From positions 893,160 to 957,159 of the forward strand of contig NW_022985451.1 in NCBI RefSeq assembly GCF_010093595.1: a stretch of 64,000 nt of DNA, written 5' to 3'. Positions within the stretch are counted from its first letter, which is position 1, and each line of letters opens with the position of its first letter. The translations under genes were made by a program, and so were the position numbers. Of this stretch, positions 23,140-33,985 are shown piece by piece. Source of the stretch: Mytilinidion resinicola (taxonomy: Eukaryota; Ascomycota; Dothideomycetes; Mytilinidiales; Mytilinidiaceae). A model generated the notes under the pieces. That model saw only the letters and a list, made by a program, of their open reading frames with translations, was not told the DNA's origin and searched no databases.

Positions 23140-23793
23140 GGGTGGTGGTGTTTTGGGGCGTGAGGTGCTTGGGGTGTTGGGAGATTTTGCGTTAGGGAGG
23201 TGGGGGTTTGTAGGGGATAGAAGGGAAAACGAGGCAGGGGTATAAGGTTGATGTTTGGATGTTTTGAGATGAGGTCATGGACCCCTCTTGAGATTGGGGG
23301 TTTCTTTGGGCCGGGGTCTAGAGCGACGACACCAACGGCGGGAGGTTTAGTTTAGTGCGTCGTACCTGAGGGCAGATAGCGAATCAAAAGCGATTGAAAT
23401 AGGTGCCTTTATAGGTTGACAAAATAGATAGAAGTGAGCTTCTGGGTTGAAAAGTAGGGTTGTGGAACAAAGAATGAGAGCATAAGGGAAATTAGGAGGA
23501 CATGAGTATTAGGGCTTGTGTAAGAAAAGGACGCCACGATCAGCTTTGATGAGATTGTGTACGTATTTAGCATGTTCAGGTGGTCCTAGAGTCAGTACTC
23601 AACGTTGCATATCGCGCATACTTCACATGAACGGATATCACGTCCTCAAAGCCATATCTTCAACCTAGGTCGGTCGTAATCGTACATTGTAACCTATCTC
23701 GCTTTTACGATTCGCCATCCGATCCTAGACGTGGAACCCTAAAATGAAACTGTGGTCGTTGTATTGTGTGGCGCAGGAAAGGGGAGGGGGGTT
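23140..23793. other. Intergenic, 654 bp
   Basis: 5' flank of the NADAR gene and 3' flank of OST2. Nothing recognisable. Confidence 0.4.
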
Positions 23794-24517
23794 CTAGTTG
23801 ATGAAGTTTACGCAGAAGAAGTGTAAGAGAAGACTTCCGAAGATGAAGTCGGCGAAGGCCCTGAGACCATTTGTCAGCGAATCTACTAGAAGAACTGAAA
23901 TACATAGGAAGGATTGGCATACCTCTCGTTTGATATAGTCTCAAACTCAGCCTTGTTCTCTGGATTCGTCTGGATGCGCAGACTGGCTGTGAGGACGAAC
24001 TGGCCGACGGTTGCGCTGAAGCCGGAGAGGAAAGCGTTGAAGGGCTATAGAGTGAACAACAGATTAGCCTAGTCCCTTCGACATACGCATTATCGTGAAT
24101 CCAGGGGTATAGATCCATGTGCACCCCATCGCCATATTCCTCGCGAGTCCCCTCAGCTCAACTCAGGGCACCACTCCACCTCTTCTTCTGAGCTCCAATT
24201 ACCCTTTCCAACTCTTTTCCGTCCACCCACAATGAAATTGAGGGGAAAAATTGCTTAGTACTCACATAATTCCCCACAATCACACAATACACAAACTGCA
24301 GCGCACCCACCGCCACTAGAAACGCCATGAAGCTATCCAGCAGCTTCACACGCTGCGGTGTCCGCTGCACATACTTGTCCCACACATTCTGCACGATATC
24401 CTGCGCCGTGTTCGCGTTCAGCGGCTTCGAGCTCGTTGTCGTGGTTGCTGACGGTGTGGATTTGGGAGTTGAGGACTGGACGGAGGCGGAGGTCGGGTGG
24501 CGGTTCTTAGGGGGCAT
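23794..24517 (-). CDS. OST2: Oligosaccharyltransferase subunit OST2/DAD1
   Basis: Three exons (24517-24266, 24044-23923, 23860-23794) with introns of 221 and 62 bp give 146 residues. This small membrane subunit of the ER oligosaccharyltransferase supports N-linked glycosylation. After a Ser/Thr-rich N-terminus the DAD1 signature runs [67 protein letters not shown] and [23 protein letters not shown] at the very C-terminus, giving three hydrophobic helices. The open frame extends upstream, but MPPKNRH is the first sensible ATG. It is transcribed divergently from a TMEM14-family gene. Confidence 0.94.
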
Positions 24518-24852
24518 GATTGCGGGTATAGAGCTGGATATGGGTACGGTGAGGCTGTTGGAATTGGAGTCGTAATTGAGTTGGAGAGGAGAGGATGGCG
24601 TCGGAGATATTTTATGGAGGTTGCATTGAGGCCAGAATACGTATGCCTCACTAGCGCGACTTCCAGAAAGCTTGTCTCTCAGCGTCGGCATTCGGGCCGG
24701 AGATGCCATCATCGAGCTCCCCGCATAAACACTAGCTGCATCTCCCGCTCTCACGTCCTCCTACATCTCGCAAGCCTCCAGAACTCGATCGAAGCTGTAG
24801 ACCGCAATCGCTTACATATTCCGCAACTTCAATTCCTCACAACTCAAGCACA
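24518..24852. promoter_or_regulatory. Divergent promoter OST2 / TMEM14-family gene
   Basis: 335 bp between two start codons facing apart. No named site is certain. Confidence 0.5.
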
Positions 24853-25284
24853 ATGGTAGCTTATCCTCAAGAAACCCTCCCCAAGCTCGACCCCTAACAA
24901 ACAACACCCAGGCCACCCTCGACGCCCTCGCATTCGTCCTCGGTGCCCTAACAGCCGGAGGCGGAATCACGGGCTATGTTCGAACGGGCTCACTTCCTTC
25001 CGTCATTGCCGGCGTGACTGTTGGAGCCCTCGTAAGTCATTCCTCCACCCCATACACATACGTGCGCACAGCTAACACAGCGCTAGTACACCATTGGCGG
25101 CGCACGCATTCGCTCCCGTGCCACCTACGGCGTCGAGTTCGCTCTCCTTGCATCGCTGGTTCTAGCTGGTAGCTCGATCCCCCGCGCGATCAAGTCTGGA
25201 AAGCCGCTGCCGGCTGGGCTGAGCTTGTTGGCTACGGTTGGGCTGATTGCTTTTGGGTCGGCCTGGTCGGGACGGGTGAGGTGA
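24853..25284 (+). CDS. TMEM14-family small membrane protein
   Basis: Three exons: 24853-24855 (the ATG alone), 24912-25031 and 25087-25284, with introns of 56 and 55 bp; 106 residues. The family signature is clear: LGALTAGGGITGYVRTGSLPS, VIAGVTVGALYTIGGARIRS, then LASLVLAGSSIPRAIKSGKP and LPAGLSLLATVGLIAFGSAW, giving four hydrophobic segments. TMEM14 proteins are mitochondrial or other organelle membrane proteins; animal TMEM14C takes part in porphyrin transport, but the role in fungi is unsettled. The start-codon-only exon is supported by a CCCCTAAC branch site and CCAG acceptor. Confidence 0.85.
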
Positions 25285-25805
25285 AGGATTTCTACGGCGC
25301 AAGCGGTGGAAAACGGGATCAGGAGTATTCAGGGAATGGACCTGGCTAGGTTGAATACACTCAATTACGGTGTCCGAACGGGACGTCAAATCTGTGACAC
25401 TTCAAATCAGATCAAAGAAATGAGGTTGCTTGAGATGTATGAACGGGGGGCTAGTCCGATGTCGCAGATCAAAATCATGCAGTTTACTCTCTGATTCAGG
25501 GTCTCCATCCATGCCATCCGCCAACACACTCCAGATTGGATCGAAGAGTAGGCAAAGCAATCGGATTTGGTCGTGTCAAAAAAGATGGGGGAATTGTCAC
25601 TAACGCGTACGCATAGACGGGCTGTGAGACGAGGAGAGGCGGTGTCTTATAAGCACGCTCTGTGGAATGCCGAAAGGGAGAGTTTTCACGGCCCGCACAC
25701 CTCTACGACTATATCCTTCTCTTTTGCCAATAGAAACAACGGAAAAGCAACCACAGAGCGAACCCCACCGCGTGTCCTTAAAGTCTAAGCAGAAAATCTT
25801 CCACG
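25285..25805. other. Intergenic
   Basis: 3' flank of the TMEM14-family gene. Weak traces of the repeat below appear near 25730-25790; otherwise nothing. Confidence 0.35.
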
Positions 25806-26160
25806 CAGTTTGATCTGGGACTCTTTGCAACTTTACCAGGCGAGGCGTGGCCAATGCGTACCCCTCAGTGTGCACTCAGTGTCTGATGAAAATTCGATTG
25901 ATGCGGTCCGATCCGTGACTCTTTGCAGCTTATCTGACCGATACGTCTCTACCACGGCCCCCTCAGCGTACGAGTCCGTGTCTGGTAAAATCGATTCGTA
26001 CGGTTCGATATGAGAGTCTTTCTTTTTGCACTGACTGAAGCTCTTCACTAACCCCCCATCGCGTACACTCAGCGTTTGACTGATCAAAATTCTATTCGTA
26101 CAGTTCGATCTGGGAATCTTTGCAACTTATCGAAGCAGTACGTCGCCAACGCGTGTCCTT
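25806..26160 (+). repeat. Dispersed ~97-bp tandem repeat family, second locus
   Basis: Four diverged units start near 25808, 25904, 26001 and 26101. Each holds GTTCGATCTGGGA-like and TCTTTGCAACTT-like blocks, then CGTACACTCAGCGT-like and AAAATTCGATTCGTAC-like blocks. The unit is the reverse complement of the one at 5655-5990. No protein is encoded. Confidence 0.8.
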
Positions 26161-27063
26161 CGATGAAGGCTTCGCGTTTAATAATAATGATTAGAAGGGA
26201 GTGGGTTTAATTCTGAGCGGTTATGCGGGAGTATGGTCACATGACTATAGGTAGAGTAGTGGGTAACTGATGGGTGGGTTCAGTAATACAGAGTAGTGGA
26301 GGGAGCAGAGCTGGGGAGTGGGAGGGCGTGGTGCAACGGAAAGATGTAAAGGAGAAGGTATGTGATTATTTCCTCTCAGCATCATGTCTTAAGTATTGAA
26401 TATATCAAGTCGCTGACGAGAGTTTTGTGTCTATCAATTAGTATAGGTACGACTGCATAGCGAAGAAACGTCCTGATGGTGGTAGTTCCTAACGGGATCA
26501 AAGTTGAGATATATATATGAAGCCATTGGGAGGTATATTATGATTGGTACAGGGCCTCTGACAAAGCTCGATGAGACTCGTGTCTCGGATTAGCAGGTCA
26601 GGTGGATTGTGGGACTATTAGATTGATTGTATCTAGTAAATGGTGCGGTGAAAATTTCTTTGTGGCGGCCTCTTCTTACTAGCAATACATAATAAGCTTG
26701 GTATTGTGTGAAAGGAGTAGACTGTGAGTAGTGCCACCGTAGAGCTGTTTGGATGGGAGTAGAACGGAGCTACGCCTGAGAATAAAGGGCTGCCTTTGAG
26801 ACTGAGAATTCCATCTAGGCCGGGAATACTCGTGACCTGGGAAGAAATGCTTACCTGGAAGAAAAAGGTGAGGTTGGTGACTATTTGCACATGCTTTCAA
26901 GGGACTCAGGAGTGTTTTGGGAAGATAATCAAGGTAAATGAGCTGTGTTCATGATATGTACAAGCTTTTCCCTACGCAAAACTTGCCCAGCACACTAGCC
27001 AGTGAATTACTACCAAACGCCATTGACCCCCTTTTCCTCTACCGCTTTCTACCACTCCTGCCC
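26161..27063. other. Intergenic, ~0.9 kb, AT-richer
   Basis: No gene supported; short minus-strand open frames near 26630-26900 have no domain. Confidence 0.35.
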
Positions 27064-28197
27064 TCACAACTTCGCCTCATCAACCTTCAACCACGGTACC
27101 TCCTCCGGACTATACTTATACGCCCGAAACACCGCATTCGCCGGATACCAAAAATACCCCTCAATCTCTTCCGCACCCAGCCCCTTATAGCTCGCAAAAT
27201 CCGGCACCACATACTCCCACACCATCTCACCCTCCTGCGTCACTTCAAAGATTCTTCCGAACGCCGCTTCGGTCACTAACGTGTTCCCAGTCGCTAACCG
27301 CTGCGCACCCCCCATAAACGGCGTGAAGAACGTCATCGGATGCGGATCCCTATACTCCCACACTATCTCTTTAGTAGCGCGCGAGACCTGTATCACGCGG
27401 GAGTACGTCGCGCTCTCGCCGTGCCGGAAAGTCCCATTGTCGAAGATCAAGATGTCGCCGTTTGCGAGCTCAGACGCGCAGTGCTGCTGCGCGACGACCG
27501 TCGAGTCTAAATGCCAGATCACTTCCCCTGTCTCGCGGGAGATGATGATGACGGCGGAGACGGAGCGGAGGGAAGCAAGGATGTTCCCGTCCGCGAGGGG
27601 CCAGACACTGTTGATCAGCGGCCAGTGGTCGCGGGTGTAGTGCGGTTGGAGTGGGAAGAGGGGGGGCGGGAGATGCTCGATCGCGCGCCATGACCAGAGA
27701 AGCTCGCCGGTGGGCGAGACGTGTTTGATGCAGTCGGCGTAGACGGTGCCGTCTGGCGCCTCGGTCTTAGGGATACCACCCGGGATACTCGCTGCTTCGT
27801 CCGCGGTGCAGGGGGCGAGGGTCGTGTACAGGATCGAGCCGTCGTCGAGGTGGTGCTGGTCGTGGTGGGCGAAGGGGTCGCGGTGCTCTGATACAACCTT
27901 GCCAGAAGGGTCAACCTGCATCATGACACCACCGCGATACTTTTGCCATAGCGGGAAGAGGCGGGGCGCGTCTGGGTGGACGCCGTTGAAGGCGAGGTTG
28001 CCGTTTTTGAGGATGCGGGCGTGACGGCCGGGTCGGTAGGGGAGTTTCCAAGTGTGGACGACGTGCCCGGCGTTGTTGACGAGCTTGACGATGCCTGGGG
28101 AAGTGAGATGCGCGAAGAGGGTATAGCCTGGGGAGACTTTGGAGTTGTTAACGCCTCGAAGTCCTAGACCGCGGCGGGCAAGGGTGCTTTGTTCCAT
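27064..28197 (-). CDS. Arylsulfotransferase (ASST)-family protein
   Basis: Single exon, 377 residues, starting MEQSTLARRG at 28197. The fold is a beta-propeller of the ASST type, seen as repeated blade motifs: GYTLFAHLTSPGIVKLVNNAG, DGSILYTTLAPC, ADGNILASLRSVSAVIIISR, ETGEVIWHLDS, ANGDILIFDNG, SRATKEIVWEYR and TGNTLVTEAAFGRIFEVTQ. Bacterial members move sulfate between phenolic compounds through a histidine; several histidines are conserved-looking here (HHDQHHLDDGS), but I cannot name the catalytic one with certainty. There is no signal peptide and no intron, both unusual compared with its neighbours, which together with the mainly bacterial family distribution suggests horizontal transfer. 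Substrate unknown. Confidence 0.8.
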   Translation of the reverse strand: MEQSTLARRGLGLRGVNNSKVSPGYTLFAHLTSPGIVKLVNNAGHVVHTWKLPYRPGRHARILKNGNLAFNGVHPDAPRLFPLWQKYRGGVMMQVDPSGKVVSEHRDPFAHHDQHHLDDGSILYTTLAPCTADEAASIPGGIPKTEAPDGTVYADCIKHVSPTGELLWSWRAIEHLPPPLFPLQPHYTRDHWPLINSVWPLADGNILASLRSVSAVIIISRETGEVIWHLDSTVVAQQHCASELANGDILIFDNGTFRHGESATYSRVIQVSRATKEIVWEYRDPHPMTFFTPFMGGAQRLATGNTLVTEAAFGRIFEVTQEGEMVWEYVVPDFASYKGLGAEEIEGYFWYPANAVFRAYKYSPEEVPWLKVDEAKL

Positions 28198-28757
28198 AGT
28201 GGGGAGGATATAGGGAAATCTTGATGGAAAAGCGAAGAGTTTGTTTTTGAAGTATGATAATAGTGCTTAAGTAGAAAGCGATTTGATTATGGAGTGATCG
28301 AATCTTGCAACTGTTGTGATCTGTATATATATATTCTTCCACAGCATCTCCACCTTTTTTGAGGTTTCTAGACTTGCCGTCTTCTCCGCGGTCTGCGGCC
28401 TACTCCGATATGTATTGATCACGTCTGATATGAGAGTGCTTGCGAATTATGGCGAATGTTCAATGTTTGAAGTTTTTCTGTGAAATAGTTAGCATATGAA
28501 GTGGTTGTGATTTGGTGGCTGATCCCCCACGGACTATCGTCCCGCGGCATACCTACGGCATGCCGGGCAGGCCCGGTCGGTTGCGATAAGGAGCTAGCCA
28601 TCCACGCCATCTTCCTGCATCTCGAGCAATCTCCACGCAAACCACCGAGCATCACGCAATAGCTTGGGTGGTGGCTTGAAGGAGAGATAAAATGAAGTCG
28701 AAATCCCCCTGAGGATGCACTCAAGCATCAGACTCATTAGCATCAACACTCAGCAAA
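28198..28757. promoter_or_regulatory. Divergent spacer arylsulfotransferase / NCS1 permease, GATA sites
   Basis: 560 bp between divergent starts. Two HGATAR words, the sites used by fungal nitrogen GATA factors such as AreA/Nit2, lie upstream of the permease (CGATAAG near 28584-28590 and AGATAAA near 28684-28690). A hairpin-capable CGGCATACC..GGCATGCCG segment lies near 28545-28565. Nitrogen control of the permease is inference. Confidence 0.4.
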
Positions 28758-30437
28758 ATGGAAACCACCAAGAGCTTCAAGGCCAACTCGGAGATCGATT
28801 CGAAGGCAGCTTCTGATGCTGGCTACGATACCAAGGTCGGCAGTCCCGAGAAGGGTGAGACCGTCTCTGGGGTTCGGGGATGGTTGAAGAAGCTGTCAGT
28901 CGAAACGGGGGGTATCGAGCGCGTTACCGATGAAGATCGCCAGACGAACACGTCGAAAGTCTGGAACGCGTGTACATTTTGGTATGTATTTGAATAACTC
29001 CCTTCAAAGTAGCTGTCAATAGCTGACATGCAATAGGCTGAGCGCGAACATGGCCGTTGCTACATTGAGCACTGGAATGGTTGGAGGATCTATGGGCCTA
29101 GCATTTTGGGACTGTTTCGCAATCATCGTGGTCGTCAACTTGCTCAGCTGCTTATTGCCAGCATGGACAGCCTCTCTTGGCCTGTCAGGTCTACGAATGA
29201 CGACTTTTTCGTAAGTTCTGTGCTCGTACATTTGATCCATCACGTCTAACATCACCAGACGATACTCGTTCGGTTACTGGGGCAACCTCCTCGTCGTTGT
29301 CTTCTCCATAGTCAGCACCACAGGCTGGAATGCTATCAACTCCATCTCCGGTGCCTCCTGTCTGTACGCTCTCTCGGACGGCAAAGTACCCACGTGGGCT
29401 GGCGTGATCATCATTTGCACGACGGTCTGGCTCATATGTGCCCTCGGCATCACCTGGATCCATCGACTAGATGCCTTCCTTTGGATCCCTCCTACCATTG
29501 TGTGGTGCGTAGCAGCTGGAACGGGCGCGAAGAACTTCCACGGTGCAGCCATCAAGTCGCCCACAGGAGCTAACGGCGCGGCGTCCGCATTGTCATTCAT
29601 GGCCGTTGTCTTCTCCTTTGCCGTATCATGGGTCAACTGCGCAGCCGACTACAATGTCAGGATGCCGGTCAATACTCCTAGAAGCAAGATCTTCTTCGCC
29701 ACGTATGCCGGTATCCTCATCCCAACGGTCTTGGTGCAAACTCTAGGCGCTGCCCTGTACAGTGGGACCGAATTGAACAAATCATGGAAACTGGCTTATC
29801 TTGATGCTGGAGTCGGTGGCCCACTTCAGAAGGCACTCGAGCCTGCAGGCGGCTTTGGAAAGTTCCTCATGGTCCTGGCAGCATTGAGCGCTATCCCTGT
29901 AAGTGAATGCTATCATCTTTGATATGAAAGACATCTAATCGCACATAGAACAACATACCCAACAATTACTCATTCGCCATGCACGCTCAGAACTTTGGTC
30001 CTTGGGCCGTTCGAATCCCACGGATAATACTAGTGACCTTCGGCTTCATCGCTGCCATCATAGTCGGTTGCTTCGCGGCCAAGTACTTCCACGACACTCT
30101 CCAGACATTCCTTAGCATCATCGGTTACTGGACGATCATCCATATCGTCGTCGTAGCCGAAGAGCACTTGATCTTCCGGGCGAATCGATGGAGTCGGTAT
30201 GACTTCGATGCCTGGGACAAGCCTGCGTTGCTACCGTTTGGCTGGGGAGCGATAGCCGCGTTCTGTTTTGGGTTTTTGGGTGCCGCTATGGGAATGAAGG
30301 TCGCTTGGTACGATGCACCTATTGCTGGTCTGATTGGGAAGAAAGGTGCCAACATTGGGCATGAGTTGACGGCTGCTTTCTCGGGTCTGGCGTTTCCTGT
30401 CTTTAGGTGGTTGGAGAAGAAGTATACTGGGAAATGA
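28758..30437 (+). CDS. NCS1 purine/cytosine permease (Fcy2/FcyB-type)
   Basis: Four exons (28758-28981, 29037-29210, 29259-29898, 29949-30437) with introns of 55, 48 and 50 bp give 508 residues, the usual length. It is a plasma-membrane proton symporter for cytosine and purines. The N-terminal cytoplasmic tail ends in GGIERVTDEDRQTNTSKVWNA; then about twelve hydrophobic segments follow, with family blocks LSANMAVATLSTGMVGGSMGL, FGYWGNLLVVVFSIVSTTGWN, SWVNCAADYNVRMP and NNIPNNYSFAMHAQNFGPWA. The last block is typical of the Fcy subgroup rather than the Fur (uracil/allantoin) subgroup. It converges on the Zn2Cys6 gene. GATA words upstream suggest nitrogen regulation. Confidence 0.93.
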
Positions 30438-30776
30438 TGGGTTAGATCTTGAGTTTTAGGAGTTTAGTGCCGCGGCTCGGAGTCCAAAACGTTGAAGGAC
30501 CTTAGATTGATATTTCGACCAAATATACTGCTTTGTAATATGTCTCTATGATGTCCTCCTCAAATGCGTTGTTGCTCTAATACGTTTTCGTTCTTTCGCG
30601 ATTAACAAATTTGAGTCGTAAACGCGCCGTCTAAGGTGCTTAATCGAGTGTACGGACTCCTTGTAAATGAATCCTTTGCGCCTTGATGAATATTTTGACA
30701 AGGCGATGAAATGCGGTTGATAGTGGCAAGAGAAAACGTGAAACTTGATGCCATGAGCTGAATATCTCTTGAAGAG
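30438..30776. terminator. Convergent 3' spacer
   Basis: 339 bp between the permease and regulator stop codons. It must hold both polyadenylation regions; AATATGTC/TTGTAATATG near 30533-30543 is a possible signal for the permease. Confidence 0.35.
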
Positions 30777-33042
30777 TTAATTGGAGGGATAGTTAATCGG
30801 ACCCCAGTCCGGCAACAGATTGCCAATGCTTCCTTCGTAGGACGTGGTGCCGAATAACTCGGGAAACAAAGACGCAAAATCCTCTTGGCTGAATGGATCT
30901 GCGTCTTCGTACGAATTCGTCGGGCTGAGCTGTGCATTCGGCCGGAGTTTCTTGTGAAAAGATGCCACGACATCGCCGAGAGTGTATGCAACGTGGCATG
31001 GAAGTCCAATGGAGTGGAGCCAGGAGACCAAGGAAAGCACCAGGTTATCGAGTTCAACGAGATTGTAAGATGCGGGCAGTTGACTTTCGTAAAGATGCAT
31101 GATTCGTGAAAGAGTCACGGCCGCAAAGGCGATCATGTGATAGATGTGGTCGGTTAAGTGTCGAGTACGATCATCGGTGGTTTCCATTGCAAGATTGATA
31201 ATGGCGGTCGATAGACGTACCATTTCGGACAGTAATGATTCTCTTACTGCAGCGGAGCGGGTTTTGAGCGACTGGTCATAGATTATAAGTTGTGCGAAAT
31301 GAAAGCCCATTTGAATAAACTGTGACCTCGGTTGATCTGGCTGCATTAGTCGGACTCAATAACATTGACCGCAAACTTACCGAATAGGAATTTCCAATCT
31401 TCTTTCCACTTCCACAAAGCAGCTTGAGTCTTTGGAAGGTCCACGGGTGTAGCCCAGCAGCTTTCATAGATGATCCAGTAGAGGTGGACCTCACCAACCA
31501 TTCGCGATTCGAAGTTCGTAACGTGATCGGAATCGAGAATTCCGCGGCATCGATCGATCTGCTGGCGATCTAGCATGGCCTTTCGCCGGGTGCCCACACA
31601 ATAACTACGTGCGTCAGCATGAGTACTCATGAGTACACTTTAGCCTTACTGTAGATGAACCAGACAAAGGTGGTTCCAGACACACAATCGATCCAAGGCA
31701 CTTTTCCTAGTGGCAGAGGGGTCGCTCATGTTTGTGACTGGCCGAAACATGTTCGTAGCTAGTGAGTGTTGAAGTGCGAAACCACTAAGCAACCAGCTAT
31801 CTACGCTCAGTGGCATCTGAGAAATGGTCGTTGACCACATGCTCATAATCAAAGAGGCTTGGAAGAAGTCTAAGGATTGTGGGACGGCTAGCATAGCTGC
31901 AGACAGGAGCTCTTTCGCTTCCTGGAAAAGTCGAGGGGCTATTCTAGATGCGAGGTCTTGGGTAGTATGACGAATTGCTATCAAGCAGCAAGCAGATAAA
32001 AGGAGAGGCGAGCTTCTTACTTCAGCAAGAAGCCTCTCAGGGGTCGTTGACGGATTGAACACTACCCAACGTCCGTAATGCTCGTTGAACCTGTGCCAAA
32101 TTAGCATCGTTGGTAAACTTGTGGAATGTGTCAAGCTACTTACAATGAAAGTAATGTCGAGGCGTCTTGTCCCGTGAGTAAGCCACTTGCTATGATGTCG
32201 CGACCTTTCAGCCTCAAATTCAGCGTGTTCGTGTCATCTTGCGGTGCCTGAACACCAGCTTCGGCCGCAACATCGCGTAAGACGAAAAGCGGGGCCGAAG
32301 AGGGCTCCTCTAACGGAACTCTTAAGCCAGGATCACTTGATACATGTCCTATTGACGATGTAGCTGATGGTGATGCTTGTCTAGGCCCGGATATCTCTTC
32401 GATGCGCTGGACTAAGAAGTCGACGGTACGTTCGAGACGACCTATCCTGCAAAAAAAAGTCAGTCTAAGTCATGACATCAGTTGAGATATTGCCGTTCGA
32501 CTACCAAAAAAATATTGATACTCATGCAGAATGAGATAGCAAGGCTCCTGGTCAGCACCTGCCTCGAAGCCATTGTGTGGCAGAACAGACAAATATCATG
32601 GGCTCGAATGATAGAGGAGCAGCATTCTTCGATCGGAGAAGTTCGATCGATGGACACGGGTATGTCCACTAAATGCTTACCGTCTAACACTCATCAAATG
32701 TGCCTATAACAACACATGCCAAACATGAAGCACGTTCCAGGTTGGCGAGAGTCTTCAAAGCGTACCCCTGAGCGTGCCTAACTATCGCAAAAGCAAAGAA
32801 ATTGGCGAGCTTCTCAACTCGAGACTGATCTCTTACCTATCGTCCCCATCCGAGGTGCTCACGTCCCAATGATCATGTCTCCGTGCATCACGTCCTTTAC
32901 CGGCCGACGCATCCAGAGAGCAGGGCTGCTGAAGCCTATCACACCGCAGACAGGCCTTCCCGTTAATCGTTTCGTAGCATCGTGTCTTCTGCTTCCGGCA
33001 AGCTGCGCAGGCTACCGAGGCCCTGCCGCGATCGGGAGGCAT
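30777..33042 (-). CDS. Zn(II)2Cys6 fungal transcription factor
   Basis: Five exons (33042-32837, 32446-32144, 32090-31650, 31604-31381, 31336-30777) give 577 residues. The binuclear zinc cluster is at the N-terminus with cysteines at 12, 15, 22, 31, 34 and 41 (CX2CX6CX8CX2CX6C). A short coiled coil follows (IGRLERTVDFLVQRIEEI), then the middle-homology region (GRDIIASGLLTGQDASTLLSL, FNEHYGRWVVFNPS, SPLLLSACCLIAIRHT) and a helical C-terminus ending in an acidic patch. The first intron is 390 bp, unusual here; phases join correctly, but an extra small exon inside it cannot be excluded. The regulon is unknown; the convergent permease is only a candidate by proximity. Confidence 0.88.
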
Positions 33043-33985
33043 GGGAGGGATGGAAATTGAGCTTCCTCGATAGAGTTGAGAATCGAGATGATATGAAAGC
33101 TTTAGGTCACACTCCCATCATTCCCCTTGATGTACCGTCATCTTTTCTGGTCGGTATGTTGCTCATTGATATGGGCTGAAGTCGTAAACCTTGTCATCAT
33201 GCTTATGGACTAGCGTGACGCTTGGGCAACCCTCCCAAGGGGCGGCGTGGGGGTTAACTTCCTTCTACCTCACCTCCTCTGCCTTGGGAAAACTATTTCC
33301 CGTAGATCCCATGTCACTGCCATATTCGTCATTTATATTTAGTTGGCACTCAGGAGGTCATTGCCGACATGACATACACGTTTCAACTTAAGAAACTCAA
33401 ACGTTGCAGGTTATATCCCCCAACCTGGATCATTGCGGCACAGCAGCGCTTCCGGGTTATTTCCCATTCGTTCCCCGTGGCTTTGGCACGTGCCCTCCGC
33501 TGATCCTACTGGTGCCCGCTCATGTACGAGTAATCAGGATGCTCGTGACCTACCTATTGAAGGGTTGCGGAAGCTTAGCAATGCAGGCATGATGTATGGT
33601 GAGATACGCATCGAAGCAAGCCGCGGTATCGAATTCGCCTCTCCCGCAAGCATTAAATGTAGAGTTGAATATAGCGACACTCTTGTAAGCCAGGAAGGTA
33701 GTTTGGGAGCGCGACAGCTGGGCTGTTATGTGACTCCTAGGATGGTGCCCAGCCTCAATCATAGTACTTGCATGATGGCGCTTATGCCGCTACCCTGTTG
33801 ATTCAGTCACAAAAGAGCGAGCGCTGCGCGTCACCCTTCGGTGCCACAATCCTCTTTTCCTCGTCTACTCCGTCAAATGAGACTGCTACCATTTACCTCC
33901 TTTCCGTTAGAACGCGACTATCTCAACGCATCAACAATCACCACCAGGGTCTCGGGAATCGATCCATCAACGATATATTCTCAAC
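33043..33985. promoter_or_regulatory. Divergent spacer regulator / first dynamin gene
   Basis: 943 bp. It includes a 25-bp word (33429-33453) repeated exactly at 38082-38106 upstream of the second dynamin gene. No gene is supported. Confidence 0.5.
33429..33453 (+). repeat. 25-bp exact repeat upstream of first dynamin gene
   Basis: Identical to 38082-38106, which lies at a similar distance upstream of the second dynamin gene. It contains TTGCGGCACAGCAGCG. Confidence 0.85.

Noticed and set aside
23705..24124. 139-residue minus-strand frame
   Set aside because: Different frame from the spliced OST2 exons, which explain the same region.
26633..26900. Two overlapping minus-strand frames
   Set aside because: No domain or splice partner.
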